Of a stretch of DNA of 64,000 nucleotides, positions 46,171 through 58,289 are shown piece by piece (the stretch's first letter is position 1; every line of letters begins with the position of its first letter). Below the pieces are notes generated by a model that saw only the letters and a list, made by a program, of their open reading frames with translations, did not search any database and was not told where the DNA came from. The translations under genes and the position numbers were made by a program. Source of the stretch: Pezicula radicicola (lineage: Eukaryota > Ascomycota > Leotiomycetes > Helotiales > Dermateaceae). The stretch spans positions 87,013 through 151,012 of the forward strand of contig PDUO01000085.1 of NCBI GenBank assembly GCA_003008705.1, read 5' to 3'.

Positions 46171-46734
46171 TTACCCTCCCCTTCTTAACTTTCGTCCCTC
46201 TCTCCACCAGGACTGTCTCCATCCACCACTTCCTCCACCCACCCACCTTTCACATTTCCACCTTCTCCTACCCTCCCCTCCTCTCCCACAGCATCCTGCT
46301 TCGCCTCTTGCTCTCCGCCCCATCCTCCTGCGCCCACGCCTCCACCGTCTCCGCCAGCGCCAACGCAAACACCTCATCCAACACGTCTCCCGCAGCAACT
46401 CCCTCGCCGCCACCCGGCCTCCTCTCTCCAAGTCGTCTCGCACTCCCACAGCCTTCCCAGCCAAATTCCCCCACCACTCGTCGTCACCGTCTCCCACGCG
46501 TGCCACCACAGTACTACACTGTTCGCACTCACGGCGCCTGCCACCCTGCCACGCACACTCCGTCGCCAGACAGTAAGAAAGATATAAAGGGAGTAGTCCC
46601 TCGGAAAAGGGGAGGCAGGTGTTTTGTGTTTTGTATTTTGTGTTTTGTGTTTGCATAGGGACGAAACGGAGGTCACTGGGTGTGAGTGTACACGCGACGG
46701 GGTTTGTTCTAGAAGGAGTGAGATGGAGAAGCAA
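46171..46734 (-). CDS. Repeat-family gene copy 3: GC-rich purine-rich ORF, frame uncertain
   Basis: Three overlapping minus frames are open here because the plus strand is a CT-rich tract with few TAG/TAA possibilities. The most protein-like path combines RECEQCSTVVARVGDGDDEW with LDEVFALALAETVEAWAQED, which would need a frame change or intron near 46420. It occupies the same position relative to module M2 as copies 2 and 5 do to their modules. I treat it as a probable member of the same gene family without a firm frame. Confidence 0.35.
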   Translation of the reverse strand: MLLHLTPSRTNPVACTLTPSDLRFVPMQTQNTKYKTQNTCLPFSEGLLPLYLSYCLATECAWQGGRRRECEQCSTVVARVGDGDDEWWGNLAGKAVGVRDDLERGGRVAARELLRETCWMRCLRWRWRRRWRRGRRRMGRRARGEAGCCGRGGEGRRRWKCERWVGGGSGGWRQSWWREGRKLRRGG

Positions 46735-47400
46735 GTCAGCTTAGGAGGTAGTATTAGACGGGAGGAAGTATAGGATTATATATATGGTAATTTCCCTAGT
46801 ATAGGTGGAGGGGTAGTATTCGATCGGTCGAGTAAGTATATTAGAGCAGGTGAAGGACAGAAGGGATTTGATTTATTGTTGGACGGTTTACGGGAGGTTT
46901 ATAGTCTGGCTTGTCGTTTGGACAGCTTAGACAGCTTAGACTTGTGGGAGGATGTATTCAAGATCTAGGTTTAGCTAGTTACTACTAAGGTAGAAGCAAG
47001 TAGGGAGGTAGATTCAGATTTACGGGTTAGAGGTGAAGGGAACGAGGAGGAATCGAGGAGATTAGTATATTTAATACCTAGTTGCAAGTAAAACGTGAGA
47101 GAAGTGAAACAGCTCCTTACTCTAGCAGTGGTAAGAGAGGTAGGAGAGGGAGGATATAAGAATGTTGTGGAGTATGGTAGTGGTATTGAGGACGGGAATG
47201 GGTTCGCGACGGTTGTCGCAGAGATGGGGTCGTTAGAGAAGTGAAGAAGTCAGGAGGAGAGGGAGAGGTGTTTAAGAGACTGTGGTATAGGGTAACTTAG
47301 GAGGGGGAAAGAAGACTGATAGGAAGAAGTGGAGGGAGAGGAAGAAGGAGAAGAGGTGTGGTGGTACAGTTCAGAGAGGAAGAGAGGGAGGAAAAAGTAT
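46723..47400 (+). pseudogene. Repeat-family gene copy 4, RIPed (plus strand)
   Basis: From ATG 46723 (MEKQVSLGGSIRREEV) one plus frame runs without indel for about 190 codons with five or so TAG/TAA/TGA codons (EEV-stop-DYIYG, FKI-stop-V-stop-LVTTK, CK-stop-NVREVK, LEK-stop-RS). Intact segments include GQKGFDLLLDGLREVYSLAC and LLTLAVVREVGEGGYKNVVE. It ends at reversed module M3. The nonsense codons fit CAG/CAA to TAG/TAA. The protein looks soluble and helical; family unknown. Confidence 0.5.
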
Positions 47401-47410
47401 ATATAGTCTC

Positions 47411-47487
47411 ATACGGACTATGAAATTGGCGGAGCCGCGATAGCGGTGGAGCAGGAGGCGCCGGGGTCCCAGAGCGGTAGCGATAGG
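47411..47487 (-). repeat. Conserved ~77-bp module, copy M3 (reverse orientation)
   Basis: Reverse complement reads TCGCTACCGCTCTGGGACC and CTCCACCGCTATCGCGGCTC, as in M2. Together with M4 it forms a head-to-head pair centred near 47690. Confidence 0.82.
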
Positions 47488-47891
47488 GTGGCGTCGATAT
47501 AATTAGGAAAACAAACAGTCAAAAAGTATATCCTTATAAGTGAGACACAAAATTAAAACATGTAACATAAATACAAACCTAAAAGTATATACTCAAAAAC
47601 AAAAGCAAAATATATAGGCATGAAGACGATACACGAGCTAGACCATAGAAATGTCCATGACCATAATGAACGAAGCAGTAGAATGTTACTCCGTTCCTTG
47701 TCGTCCTAGACAATGTCCATCGACCATTATATATTCATAGTCCTCTGGTCTACATCGTCTGCCTGGCCCCAGCGGTCTAGTACTTGTTTTTGACTATACA
47801 CTTTGAGATCGCATTTACATTACATGATTCTACTTTATACTTAAAGATATACATTTTTTCATTGTTTATTAGTAAGCGGACTATCACCCCG

Positions 47892-47970
47892 TCGCTACCG
47901 CTCCTAGGCCCCAACAGTCCTATTCGCTCCACCGCTAGCGCGGCTCCGCTATTCTATAGACCGTATAGTA
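47892..47970 (+). repeat. Conserved ~77-bp module, copy M4
   Basis: Begins TCGCTACCGCTCCTAGGCC and contains CTCCACCGCTAGCGCGGCTC and ATAGACCGTATAG. It is more diverged than M2 and M3, with several C-to-T type differences. Confidence 0.8.
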
Positions 47971-49500
47971 CTATATACTATCCTTTATTCTCGCTGTCCT
48001 TATTAATGGTCTTCCTCTCTGTCTTTCTCTCTCTTTCACTCACAACTCGCTCAAATCTCCTCTAATTTTCAAGATTTAAATTTTATGTATATTCTTATTA
48101 GTATTTATCCCGCTTATCTCCTACTCCCCAATCCATAGCTCTCCATCTTTGTTGTCTTCTGCAACAATTCACTGTTCTCCTCCTCGCTTCCCTTGCCTAT
48201 CTGGGTATACCCACTATTTTTGCTTTTCATTCTATTTCATTAGCTACTACTTCTTCTAGTTTAAGGATATATTCCTCCTCGCTTACCTACCTTACATCAG
48301 CTTCTACATTCTTCTATGAAAGACACAACTCATCCACACTTATAAACCCCCTCAACCCTCAACCCTCAACCTCATCTCTAAACCCCTACTCAACCTCCAT
48401 CTCTATACTGTCGGAGTTAAACTCGTCACTTGTACAACTTCTTCCACCTCCCTAAACCCCTATCGTATACTTCCGCCTTTAAGCGTAGGCCCCTCCACAC
48501 CTCACGGTTGTAAGTAAACACCTCTATCATTAATATCTGCCTATCCTACTCTAACTCTCCCTTCCTCGTTCTATCTCCTTCTTTCTTATTCACTCTCGCT
48601 CATCTTCTACGCTATTCACTCTCCATCCATTCCTGCCCCACTACTACTATATACTTACAATCAACCTCTCTGTCTACTTAGACACCGTACCATAACCTAT
48701 AACAACTAACACCTTCTTTAACCGTCTTACACTAGACATCCTCCTCATCTATGTCTACCTCCCTATCCCCCTTTCGCTTCCTTCTCCCACCCTACATTAT
48801 CTAACTCTTGTTTCCCCTCTTCTTCCTTGCCTCTACTCCGCTTCCTTCCCGACTTCGACGCAAGATAGTCTCCCCTTATATACTATACTACACTCAACTT
48901 CTTCTCCGTCCCTCTCTCCGGTATATCACTCAACCACCGCTTTACTAGGCGTCTAAAACCTTCCCGCTACGACAACACCTTCTCCTCACTAACCCTTCCC
49001 CCCTCTTCCTCCTCCTTTTCACTATGTTCCCCCTAGTCCACCTCTGACCGGCTACCTCACTACATCAGCAGCGCCTCCTTACTCTAGTTCTTTCCTCATC
49101 ATTACTTACCCCAATGTATGACTTGATGCCACCAACTCCGTTTCCACCTCATCCCCTAATCCTATACCTCCTACCCTACCTCTATCACTACTCCTCCGTC
49201 ATCCATTCCAGCCACTTACCTCTGCCTTCCTGCATTTCCCTAATGGCCGTTGCTCACTTGTATTTCCACTCGTCGCCCTGTTACTTAATCTTTTCATACC
49301 CATCTCCCCATTCCCTTGTCGAGGGTATCACCGCCCCTTTATAGTTCTCTATGAATATATATCCCGTCGTACCCTCCACTACTACCATACTTCATTCGTG
49401 GCTCCCTAACTTAGTCTATATGTACTTATACACCAGAGTGGGGTTTCTACCTAGGAGTATCCACTGTCTATAGAATTACCTAGATGCCTCTATAATAACT
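47971..49500 (-). pseudogene. Repeat-family gene copy 5, heavily RIPed pyrimidine-rich plus strand
   Basis: The plus strand is a long CT-rich tract, equal to a purine-rich coding strand on minus, in the same place relative to M4 as copies 2 and 3 relative to M1 and M2. The minus frames are broken by many stops. A CCCTCAA triple repeat lies at 48351-48372. No complete protein can be read; assignment rests on position, composition and the shared module. Confidence 0.4.
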
Positions 49501-49769
49501 AACTACCTTTGCTACCCTAAACAAAGAACCTAGCACTCCCGTGACTCTCCCCTAAGGAGCCAATCAAAGGGCTTCTAAGTACTGAATGGAAAAGAATGGA
49601 GCTTCCTGTTCCCTCGTCTAGGGAACTAATCACAAAGTGGTCTAGTTTCGAATATAGACTAAAAAACAACTACCAAAGAGTACCATACAAATAGTATAGG
49701 GGGGAAAGGTATACTTTCTTAGGGGATCTATGGGCCACCTACTACTACGGAAATCTACTTTCGAAAGCG

Positions 49770-50510
49770 TTAGATCGGATCTAGGTTTACATCAACTAGT
49801 CCTATACTTCGTGAAATTTATCTCTAAAAAAGCTACACATTCCCTCAACAATCTCTTCATTCTTTGATAAATAATGGAGCTTACACAAGCTATAATATAT
49901 AATAAGTCACTTTTTGTCGAGCTATACATTGCCTTGCTTGTACCTCCAATTCTAACTTACATTCTTAGGTGGAATATCAGTACTAAAGGCGGTGCCGACT
50001 CACAAGATCAGTACGACCTTCGAGATTTGGCAGTCTCGTTGATCGGCCGCATCTCAAACCAGTTCTTAACATTAAATAGAGAATTACAAGCACGGCTTGC
50101 CCGCACATATCTCAAATACTTCCTCGACCCCTCGAGATCACTCAGTGAACATTATGGAGCCATCTCAGGTATAACGGCCATCGGAGGACCAAATGCCATC
50201 ACAACCTTAGTTCTACCTCCTCTTAAAATCTACGATTATATCCTCGTAAAAGCTCACGACCGGTACAGCTAAGGCGATGAGGGTCTAAGATATTAACAGC
50301 AGCTATCGTGAAAGCTATTCTTAGCATCACAGATACATCGTCACCACTAACCAATGGAACGAATGGTAATACGGCAGAGAACTAGGAAGTAGAGTAGTGT
50401 CTGGGCTTGACGATCGGGAGCAGGATTGCGGCGATGGGAAATCATAAGTTAAATAGGGCTATTTTGGACTCGAGGGAAAAGCGATAGGAGATACATGAAA
50501 TAGCGCGAGC
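49770..50510 (+). pseudogene. taf6: RIPed fragment of TAF6 (TFIID subunit 6), HEAT-repeat region
   Basis: The plus frame reads [20 protein letters not shown], then NNLFIL with TGA and TAA, IMELTQAI, NKSLFVELYIALLVPPILTY and, further on, DQYDLRDLAVSLIGRI, RLARTYLKYFLDPS and HYGAISGITAIGGPNAI. This is the conserved middle/C-terminal part of TAF6, a histone-fold TFIID/SAGA scaffold subunit essential for transcription initiation. Differences from the family are Pro to Leu (LVLYF, VELYIALL) and Cys to Tyr (ILTY), all C:G to T:A changes. The frame from 49874 to 50272 is open. Another matching piece (GSRIAAMGNHKLNRAILD) follows near 50430. The histone-fold N-terminus is absent. This is a dispersed duplicate, not the functional gene. 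Confidence 0.8.
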
Positions 50511-53189
50511 ATCGAGGCTTAGCTTCCAAGAACATTGTACTTATTCGCCAGAAGATACTGTGGCTACTACCTCCGTAGAGAGTTGACAGTAGATAAAGAC
50601 ATAAGAGGTGCGGCATTGCAACACAGTCCTTTTAGGGGAATTGCCTCTGTATCATATTGAGACTCGGGTTTAAGCTAAACGCTTACTACCGCAATAGGAA
50701 CTATAATACAGATTGATATCATCTACTCCTACACGACCATCTTCCCTTCCTGTTAGAGACTTTAAGTAGTAGAGTTCCAGCTCTTAGTCAGCGGTTAGTC
50801 ATATAGTCGAGAACAAAATCACCATTGACGTTCCCGACTCCTAAGCCACGCTAGACTAGGGGTATACGTATTTACCTTTGGAGTAAGCCCCAGCAAGATT
50901 CAATCATACTTCGATACATAATTCAAGAAGACTCTCAATAGGAAGAGAATTTAATAAATTGTTTACACTTTCCGCTTTGTGAGTCTTCTTCTGCTTGTAC
51001 GATTTGGAGAGTACGTCAAGAGGCAGCGACGCAGCGAGGCAGCGAGAGTAAGAGACTGAAAGTTGTGCCGACTTTCACCAACCAATTTCTGATAATTGAT
51101 TATATTATTGAAGATAGAGTTGATTGATAAGGTATAGTAGTAATAGTAATAGATGGATCCTTAACATCACCTACCATTGATTGTTTAAGTGAGTCTTGTA
51201 TCTCGCATCGTTGTTTCGTGCCTTAATGATGCCGAAGAGGCGGGTAAGCACTGTTTGAAATCACTTGAAAAGGAATGTTTGGGAAGTCCTCTTGCCCCTC
51301 ATCCGCCAGACCACCACTCTAATGAAAGGTTGTAGCATATACATAAGTGAGGTACCTTCTAGTCTCACAAATCACCTTAGATACAATGTTACAAATATTC
51401 TACCACTTAAATTTCAGTTCTTAGTAAAGTTATTTTAGCATAGGACGATTTAGATTCAGGTGTATACTGTACAGTAGTAGATTATACAAGTAGATAGCCT
51501 TATTTTTTTATAGATTCTTCCTCGATACAAAGATCAACAACACCTTTGTGCTCTAAATTGATAGCGTTTTGCTAAACAAAAACAGAAGATATGAGAGGAA
51601 GGACAAATAAAGCCAAGCGTTCACTAGTTCAATTCTCCAGGCCAGATAACTTTAAGGCTAACGATAAGAATGGCGGTGTTAGGTTCTGCGGCAGTCTGAT
51701 ATTTCTTTCCCTTGCAAAAAGGCTAATGACAATCAAGCTCTCATTGAACTATAAAGAAACGTACCTTTTCGTTGATTTACCATCAATGCATAAGCTCTAG
51801 ATCCTGTAAGTGCAATCGCGATGAACGGTCAGATTTTAAAAGGACTTTATCCTAGAATAGGATTTAGGCCTTTTTCCTAAGTCGCGAAGCTTCGACAAGC
51901 TGGGGTTGCTATGTATAACAAAGGCTCTTGCTTACAAGACGACTCGCTATCTTACTCCCAACATTGAAGAGGGTGACTTGAACCAGAGTAAGGCATGCTA
52001 TCTAGAAGGCAATTCCATTCTCTGCTAAGCTCCCGGACATACCAACCTGGTCGTGGGCAGTTTCGCTACGTACCTGAGCAGTGACTGAATCTTGTACTAC
52101 TTAGCTTAATTTCTAACAAAATCGAGTTCAATCTACTAGTACAACCTTAACTATATCAACAATCACTACACTTCCATCGCCGACATTAGATACTCATCCT
52201 ACACCCTATTAACATTGTATTTCTCGTCCCAACCAAAGTATTCGAGCCAAACAAATTTTATACAGTCTCTACCTACAAGTAACTAGCTCACATATACGGA
52301 TCGAAATTATTTTCCGCCATTGAATTGTTCTTGCACTATCCAATATATCTGGACGAAAGACTCTGTGTCTAGTGCTGGTACGTCTGACGAGACTAATACA
52401 AACGACGTTCTATCTCGCGGTACAGGAAGTTTTATCATTCATATTTATACTACACCACCACCTCCGGAAAAGTCTTAATACTTTATACCATCAACAATCA
52501 CCTAAAACTACCAGCTTGTAGTACCAGCTGATGTTAGGGAGAGTACAAGGACAAGCAGACGGGATGGGAGAGGTTGGGATACACGTATAGCACGGATCAT
52601 TATACATCTTCTAGGGGCAGGTGGTGGAGTGACTAATACTCTTCTGATCATAGGAGTGCGACAAGGTATATAGGAACAAAAGCATTCATGTCGATGTATG
52701 TGTTGCCAGCCACCAGTCCTCCCGACCAGGCCCTTGAGCTCGAATGGACAGTAAAGTAATCTAGTGAGAAGCTTCCATTCCTAGTTATAATGGCCAGTCT
52801 CAAAGTCTCGTAAGTAACGTACCCCCTCACCTTGAGCAGTATATGATTTCCTTCGGTTTTTAGTTTCCTATTTTAACTCTTGCTAGTTCAACGAAATCTA
52901 TGAGTTTTTAATTTCATGATGTTCGAAATTATTTAATTCACGATAATATATCCATTATCAACTGGAACTTACAAGGTCGGCTCGTGGTCTTTGAGAGCTC
53001 GCTAAGTTCCAACTCCCACACTTTGGTAGCACTTTTAGATGACCTGATTCAGGCTACGCATAGCTGTAAATATACAAGATGTCCCCCAGCTGAAATCGGG
53101 CTGTGTAAGCGGCACCCACGTCACACATACGGCTTCGGAGGGGAACACTTCAACCAAAATTTTAATCGACTATCGCCATATCTGATCCT
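50511..53189. other. Intergenic debris, no supported gene
   Basis: Frames at 51591-51800, 52648-52830 and 52984-53259 show no domain. A CAGCGA/GGCAGCGA short repeat lies near 51020-51050. Nothing else recognised. Confidence 0.4.
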
Positions 53190-54091
53190 AAACCAACCTA
53201 CTACATCACTGCCAACTTCGACAACCTGTATTCGGGGCCCCTTAAGCTTGGACAGCTAATCAGCGACCTTAAAACCCCCTACAAAGCGCTTGACTCGACT
53301 AGTCCCGAAGACCTGAAAGCAAACAACGTAAAAGTTAGGAAGAACAAGCAGAAAGTAGTAGTTCATCAACAAGAAGAGAAAACAAGAAAGAAGTAGGACT
53401 ATTCATTAAAATTCTCGATGTCGTTAGTGTAGCCTTTAAGGTCAACTTTAATCAGCATAGTCTGAACAGCATCCTATCCAATATTGAGACTCTGGACGTA
53501 GAATTCATTGTACTAATAGATGAATATATTAGAAAGCATGAAGAAACCGCAGGTACAAACTTGGATTAAGAGACGTGGCCGTTACTAAATCGAAACGTGT
53601 ATATAATCATAGCTCTGATGATTGCTGGACCATCTACTGGTGGAGCAACTACTATCAAAGTTGAGCGATAAAGTGGTCATAATAAGTCAGGAGAAGCTAA
53701 GGCATCAGGTAGTGCGGCTGGAGCGCCCGTGGGTGGTGGCAGACATGGAAAGACTTCGGAAACCAAGAAGAATTCCCTCTTATTCGTTCTTACGAAGCCT
53801 TTCATCTCCACTTTTGAAGCTCACTCGTACTATTATAGGTCTCGACCCTTCGCTATATCTAAACTACACAGGACAAGTACACTCTTATATACAGATGATT
53901 CTAAGAGTAAAGCTCCCAAAGAGGATAAATCACCTTCAGAAAATAAAGTTCAGAAGGATCTAGAATTTGTTTTCTACGGTATTTCGGATGAGCCCTTGGA
54001 TATCAACGAACTTAGAACGGACGCAAAGCTGTTCGATCTTTATTCTACGGTCGATAAGGTTACTAGAGCTGAGTATATTTGTGTAGTATAA
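53190..54091 (+). pseudogene. Ascomycete cytosolic hypothetical-family pseudogene
   Basis: The plus frame reads YYITANFDNLYSGPLKLGQL, ISDLKTPYKALDS, then after a frame change KVGLFIKILDVVSVAF-like blocks, RNVYIIIALMIAGPSTGGAT, a TAA, GEAKASGSAAGAPVGGG and a charged C-terminus ending at 54091. The order (LKLGxLIxD...P..PL, then a middle VYIITGLxIA block, then a GxxAGxPV block) matches a family of ascomycete proteins often found as multicopy hypothetical genes; I cannot give a verified name. At least two TAA codons and one frame change show it is dead. The segment 53729-54091 is open. Confidence 0.45.
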
Positions 54092-55699
54092 AGGGCTTTT
54101 TTTTCAATTGGGTGAAGGTATACTTACTGTCCAAGCTCTGCTGAATTACAAGACGCGGGGGGATAATAATATTGCATATTTTCATCTTCACAAGAAAGTT
54201 TTTGTGAGGAAGCTGCAATACCCTCACAGTTAAGATTTCCTATTCTTCGAACCTAGTTTTCGCAAAAACGAGAAATTTAGCTGTTGTCTCCTCGAACATA
54301 CAATTGTAATATGGCAAGCCCATTAGAACTGTGCCCGTTTGCCAATGTAGGTATCCTAATATACCAAAGAAATATGATATCAGAACAAGGTTCAAACCCC
54401 ACCCAGCAAGCCAGAAATTATACTACTAATAGAAATATACTTGTAATCTCCGTGAACCCTAAAACCCTTTGCTGCCGCAGTGCTGATGCGAATATTATCA
54501 CTCCTTGATGAAAAGCATCTCTGATGGCTTCCTTCACCATTGGTAGCTCCTCCCGGGACCCTTAGGATATATATATGATATCAGTTTTCCATCCGTGCAT
54601 AGCCCATCTAATCGCTTGTTTTCATGTAAGTAAAATCTCAGGTTCGCCTGCTGAGTAACCTGCCTCTGCTGTATGTTCCTTATTTCTCATCAATTTAGTA
54701 CCTTGTCCACTGATAATTACTCTAGTGATATATAGCTTCACTCTTGGAGCGACCTTTAATATTAGGTAAGCCTTATGTGTTTTATACTCATAAACATGAA
54801 ACATCTTGATTGTTTGAAACCCCTTCGACGAAGTTCTTGTAGTCTACCTGCCTTTGACCTACGAATTTTTAGAGCATAGTGTTAATAATATTAACTATTA
54901 CCGGGCATCCTTCTAGCGTTTACTAATGGCTGAATAAACATTATCAACTAATTGCACAAACCGCTAATCTCCATAAACATTAATATTTTATAAGTTGCAT
55001 CACCTTAGAGAAGAAGATACAAAAGCAATTACCTCCCTGTCTCGAAATCCAAGAATTCAGAGAGCGAATCAAAGGCATATCGTGCTATTTAGTCAACTTG
55101 AGTCCGGCCGTTAAAAACACCTTGAATTTTATCTATCCCTTTTTGGCCTCTTAACATTGCGTGGATGAGAAGAACTTTCGACATCGGTTAGACGGTAGAA
55201 TTCTTCTACGGTCGTACGTCCTAGATCGCTATCTCTGCTTGATGCTGTTTTGTTGCTATGGGGTGTGACAGTGTCTAGAAGATTAGAGATGAGTCTACGT
55301 ATTGCATTCGAGATAATCTAATATCCTTCGATATCGACTATAGTAAATTTAATCAAGCCCATAGTTAGTATTAATCGAGATTAGTCACTCGTTCAGTAAT
55401 CCAAGAAAGGTTGATTGTTTTTCTACCACCTTTCCTACCATGGATGTGCCAAAGGTTTCGTAGAAGCTAAGAATCTCACCACGGAAAGGAATTGTTGTAA
55501 AATCTTCATTCAAAGCTTGAAGAGTATCAGAGTCGGATATTAATTTCAGAAGCGGAGAAGTCCTTTTAGTAGAAAATGTCAAGGCCAATCTTGCCACAGT
55601 TGCCCCCTAGCGGGCGAGACTCGATCCTTGATAAGGTGTCCCTAAGAAGTAATGCTCTTTAGAATATTTGATTTAGATAGAGAAGTACCGACCAACAGG
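54092..55699. other. Intergenic debris, no supported gene
   Basis: Short frames at 54284-54508, 54622-54804 and 55385-55597 have no domain. The last could be trailing sequence of the DUF3435 relic next to it. Confidence 0.4.
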
Positions 55700-57850
55700 A
55701 TAAGCGCCTGAGAGTCAAATCAGTAGTTTTCAAGATAAACAAGATGTGGTTGCTAACTGTATTATTGCTGTTAGCGAGAGCGTGGTTTTGAAAATACATC
55801 TTGTACTCTAGCTACATTAGAAAAACATTACAATTGGGCTTGTCTCCCTCTTTTACCTGGGATAGATGCTTCCGCTTGAAGTGCTTAGTTAGATCACCTA
55901 GGCTTGCAAATTCATATACGCGCTTTGTAAACTCGAGGCCCTTCGGCCCGAAACAGACGAAACATATAGGAGGTCGCTTCTCCTTGAACACCAATAATGT
56001 GGCTGCCTTCAGCTTTAGCAGCCATCACCTGTGGATCGGTGTTTAGAGACAGAAGCGGGTTAGCCTTTTTCATTGGTTTCCTCCCCCGGAGAAGTCTACC
56101 TTCCTTAAATTTGCTGTACGTAGCAACTGTATCGATGGCAGTATTGCGGCAGCCGAACTTCTCTTCTAAGGTCATCCCCGGGAGAGTCAGGATTGTCTCA
56201 ACTAAGCGCCTTCGTAGTAGAGGTATCTCATCTGTCGATTGCAAGGTACTCTTCACCTCCTCGGTGAACTTAAGACCAGAAAGTTGTATTTCGATCTCTT
56301 AGACCAGATGTTCTAAATCCCGTTTGGCTTGTTTTTGCTTTAGAAGTACTGCTCTTTGTCGCTGCCTTTTATCATAGATCTCTCAGCCGCGGACTTGGTA
56401 GGAAGGCTTTCTCGTGGCTCTGTCCTTGAAGTGGCATTTCAGCGTTTCTTGACAAGCTAGGAGTTAATAGATGCGAGAGTCCTTATAGACAGAAAAAGTT
56501 TCCTTATCTGTAAGCTCTTAAAGTCGGTCTGGGTGAATCCACCGACTCATCCTACACGCTGCCCGCATCAGCTCGTATTAAGGCTCTCACCCGCGCACGA
56601 TAGCAGCAGTGTCTGCTGTAACCCGCCGTGAGAGGTAGTGTTTGATGAACGTTCGTATGTTGGTATACTACATCATCATGTTCTAGAGGGCGTCGCTTAC
56701 ATCACCTATTCCACGTTAGTTAGCATATCCCAGGGAGAGTTAGGCGAATAGGAGATGTACCGCTTTGGTTAAATGTATTCGTCGCGCCGTACCGAATACA
56801 ATAGGCATGGAGAATATAGAGAAGTCTAAATAAAATAGTGAGTGTCTTGAGTAATGGCCTTAGCGTTGTGTAAGGTAGTGGCTCATCCAGCGAGATCTCG
56901 GTACCGGAAGGAGTTGTAATCGACTTACGGAAGATAAGAATGTTGCCTATGCTAGGTTTCAGTAGTAACACCAGCTAGTTAGTACTAGGCCGAATATCTA
57001 ATTTGCTAAGCTACTCCGCGGACGTTAGGTTTGGGGCCAGAAAGATACCATTACCGAAAATCAGCTCTAGTAGAAAGACGTAGGGACTGAATACTAAGGA
57101 GGGGTCAATATGATTTCGGGGATTGGGGAGGTATTACTAGTTCCTTGTTAGTTCTACCTGCTACTGCGAACACTTCCTAATTTTTAATAGGAGAGGCAAG
57201 GGAGTTCAAACTTACGCCTCTTTCGTGCCTAGAAACTACTTTGTACATTCGTAGGTGAACTCAAGCAAGATCTTATATGGGCCGCCCTGGGGGTTGTAGA
57301 TGAGGTCGACGATAATGTGTCGGTAGCAAAGGTCGAGGATAGCTTTGGGCTGGTTCGCTGAGAATCTAGAGAGCTGGAGGAAGATGGCAAGCTATATACG
57401 GTGGCGCCCATGTCTGTACTTCTTCTTTGCTGGAGTCAAGTTGGTTTGGAGGATTCCTACAAGGTTCTCGACGTCTAACGCCATCTTCTCCTATTCCTGG
57501 TTGGTTAACTTGTGCCTACTGGCTAGTTTTCGGAGTACCTGTAGACAAAACAGAAGAGATTATCTATCTTTATACCCAATTTCAAGAGATTAGGAGAACG
57601 TTTGACAGGGTGCTTACCCGTTGTATCTTGTTGTTGAGCTTGCGATAGATCCTTGAATCGTTGGCCTCCTTATATATAAGCCGAAATATCTTCCAGTATG
57701 TACCGAGAGTGCTTAATGCATTAATGCCACCAACTTCTCCCGTTCTTTCCTCGGCGCTGATCTAACACTTAGTCGAAGAAGCTATATAAAAGGCGAATAG
57801 TGACGGCTCTCATCGATTATTCAAGATTCTTTGGAACGTATTTGTAGTAT
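55700..57850 (-). pseudogene. Second DUF3435 tyrosine recombinase, heavily RIPed
   Basis: On the minus strand the blocks occur in family order: LDLCYRHIIVDLIYNPQGGP and KILLEFTYECTK; RKSITTPSGTEISLDEPLPY; YCIRYGATNTFNQSG (candidate catalytic Arg in the RYGA motif); IRTFIKHYLSRRVTADTAAI (candidate nucleophile Tyr in KHYLSRR); RMSRWIHPDRL; IQLSGLKFTEEVKSTLQSTD; and a C-terminal zinc finger PPICFVCFGPKGLEFTKRV with DLTKHFKRKHL. More than ten TAG/TAA/TGA codons and several frame changes interrupt it. It differs in sequence type from the recombinase at 39251-41910: this one carries the common KFTEEVKSTL/C2H2 architecture. Both are minus strand and about 16 kb apart. It is either another captain relic or a solo DUF3435 copy. 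Confidence 0.82.
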
Positions 57851-58289
57851 CTATTAAGGAGATAGATTAGCGGTATAACTACAAGATGACGGGTGGGATA
57901 GTGCGCTTACTAGTGCTAGTAACCTTTAACGACATCGAAGAGGTGGAGGGTGTTGTCTTTGTCGTCTTCCGTGTTCAATTCGGCCTCGTCCAACTTATTC
58001 TCTTGGTTGATATAATATTCTGGTAGATGGATATTGTCTTGTTCCGCGAGCTATGATACATCTGTATTTTCCTCTCGCTCGTCATCTGGCTCGATGCTGG
58101 TGTCTGCATCTGTGGGATTCGTATCAAAGTCGCTGTCCTCGGTATCGAAGCAGCTTCTCGGATCGGTGTTGTCATAGGTTTTATAGGCGAAAAGAAGTAC
58201 TGCACAGGCTAAAATCAATGACACAATTCGGGAATACATCTGTATGACTCGAATTGAATGCAAATTGAACTAAATATAAGTTGAATTGA
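57851..58289. other. Intergenic; short overlapping frames only
   Basis: Frames at 57975-58263 on minus are Thr/Asp-rich and short (one starts with a hydrophobic helix, SLILACAVLLFAY) but no gene is supported. Confidence 0.35.

Noticed and set aside
45137..46658. Long plus-strand frames rich in Ser/Pro/Leu (45235-45924, 45780-46658)
   Set aside because: They are translations of the CT-rich complement of purine-rich genes; the minus strand gives more protein-like composition.
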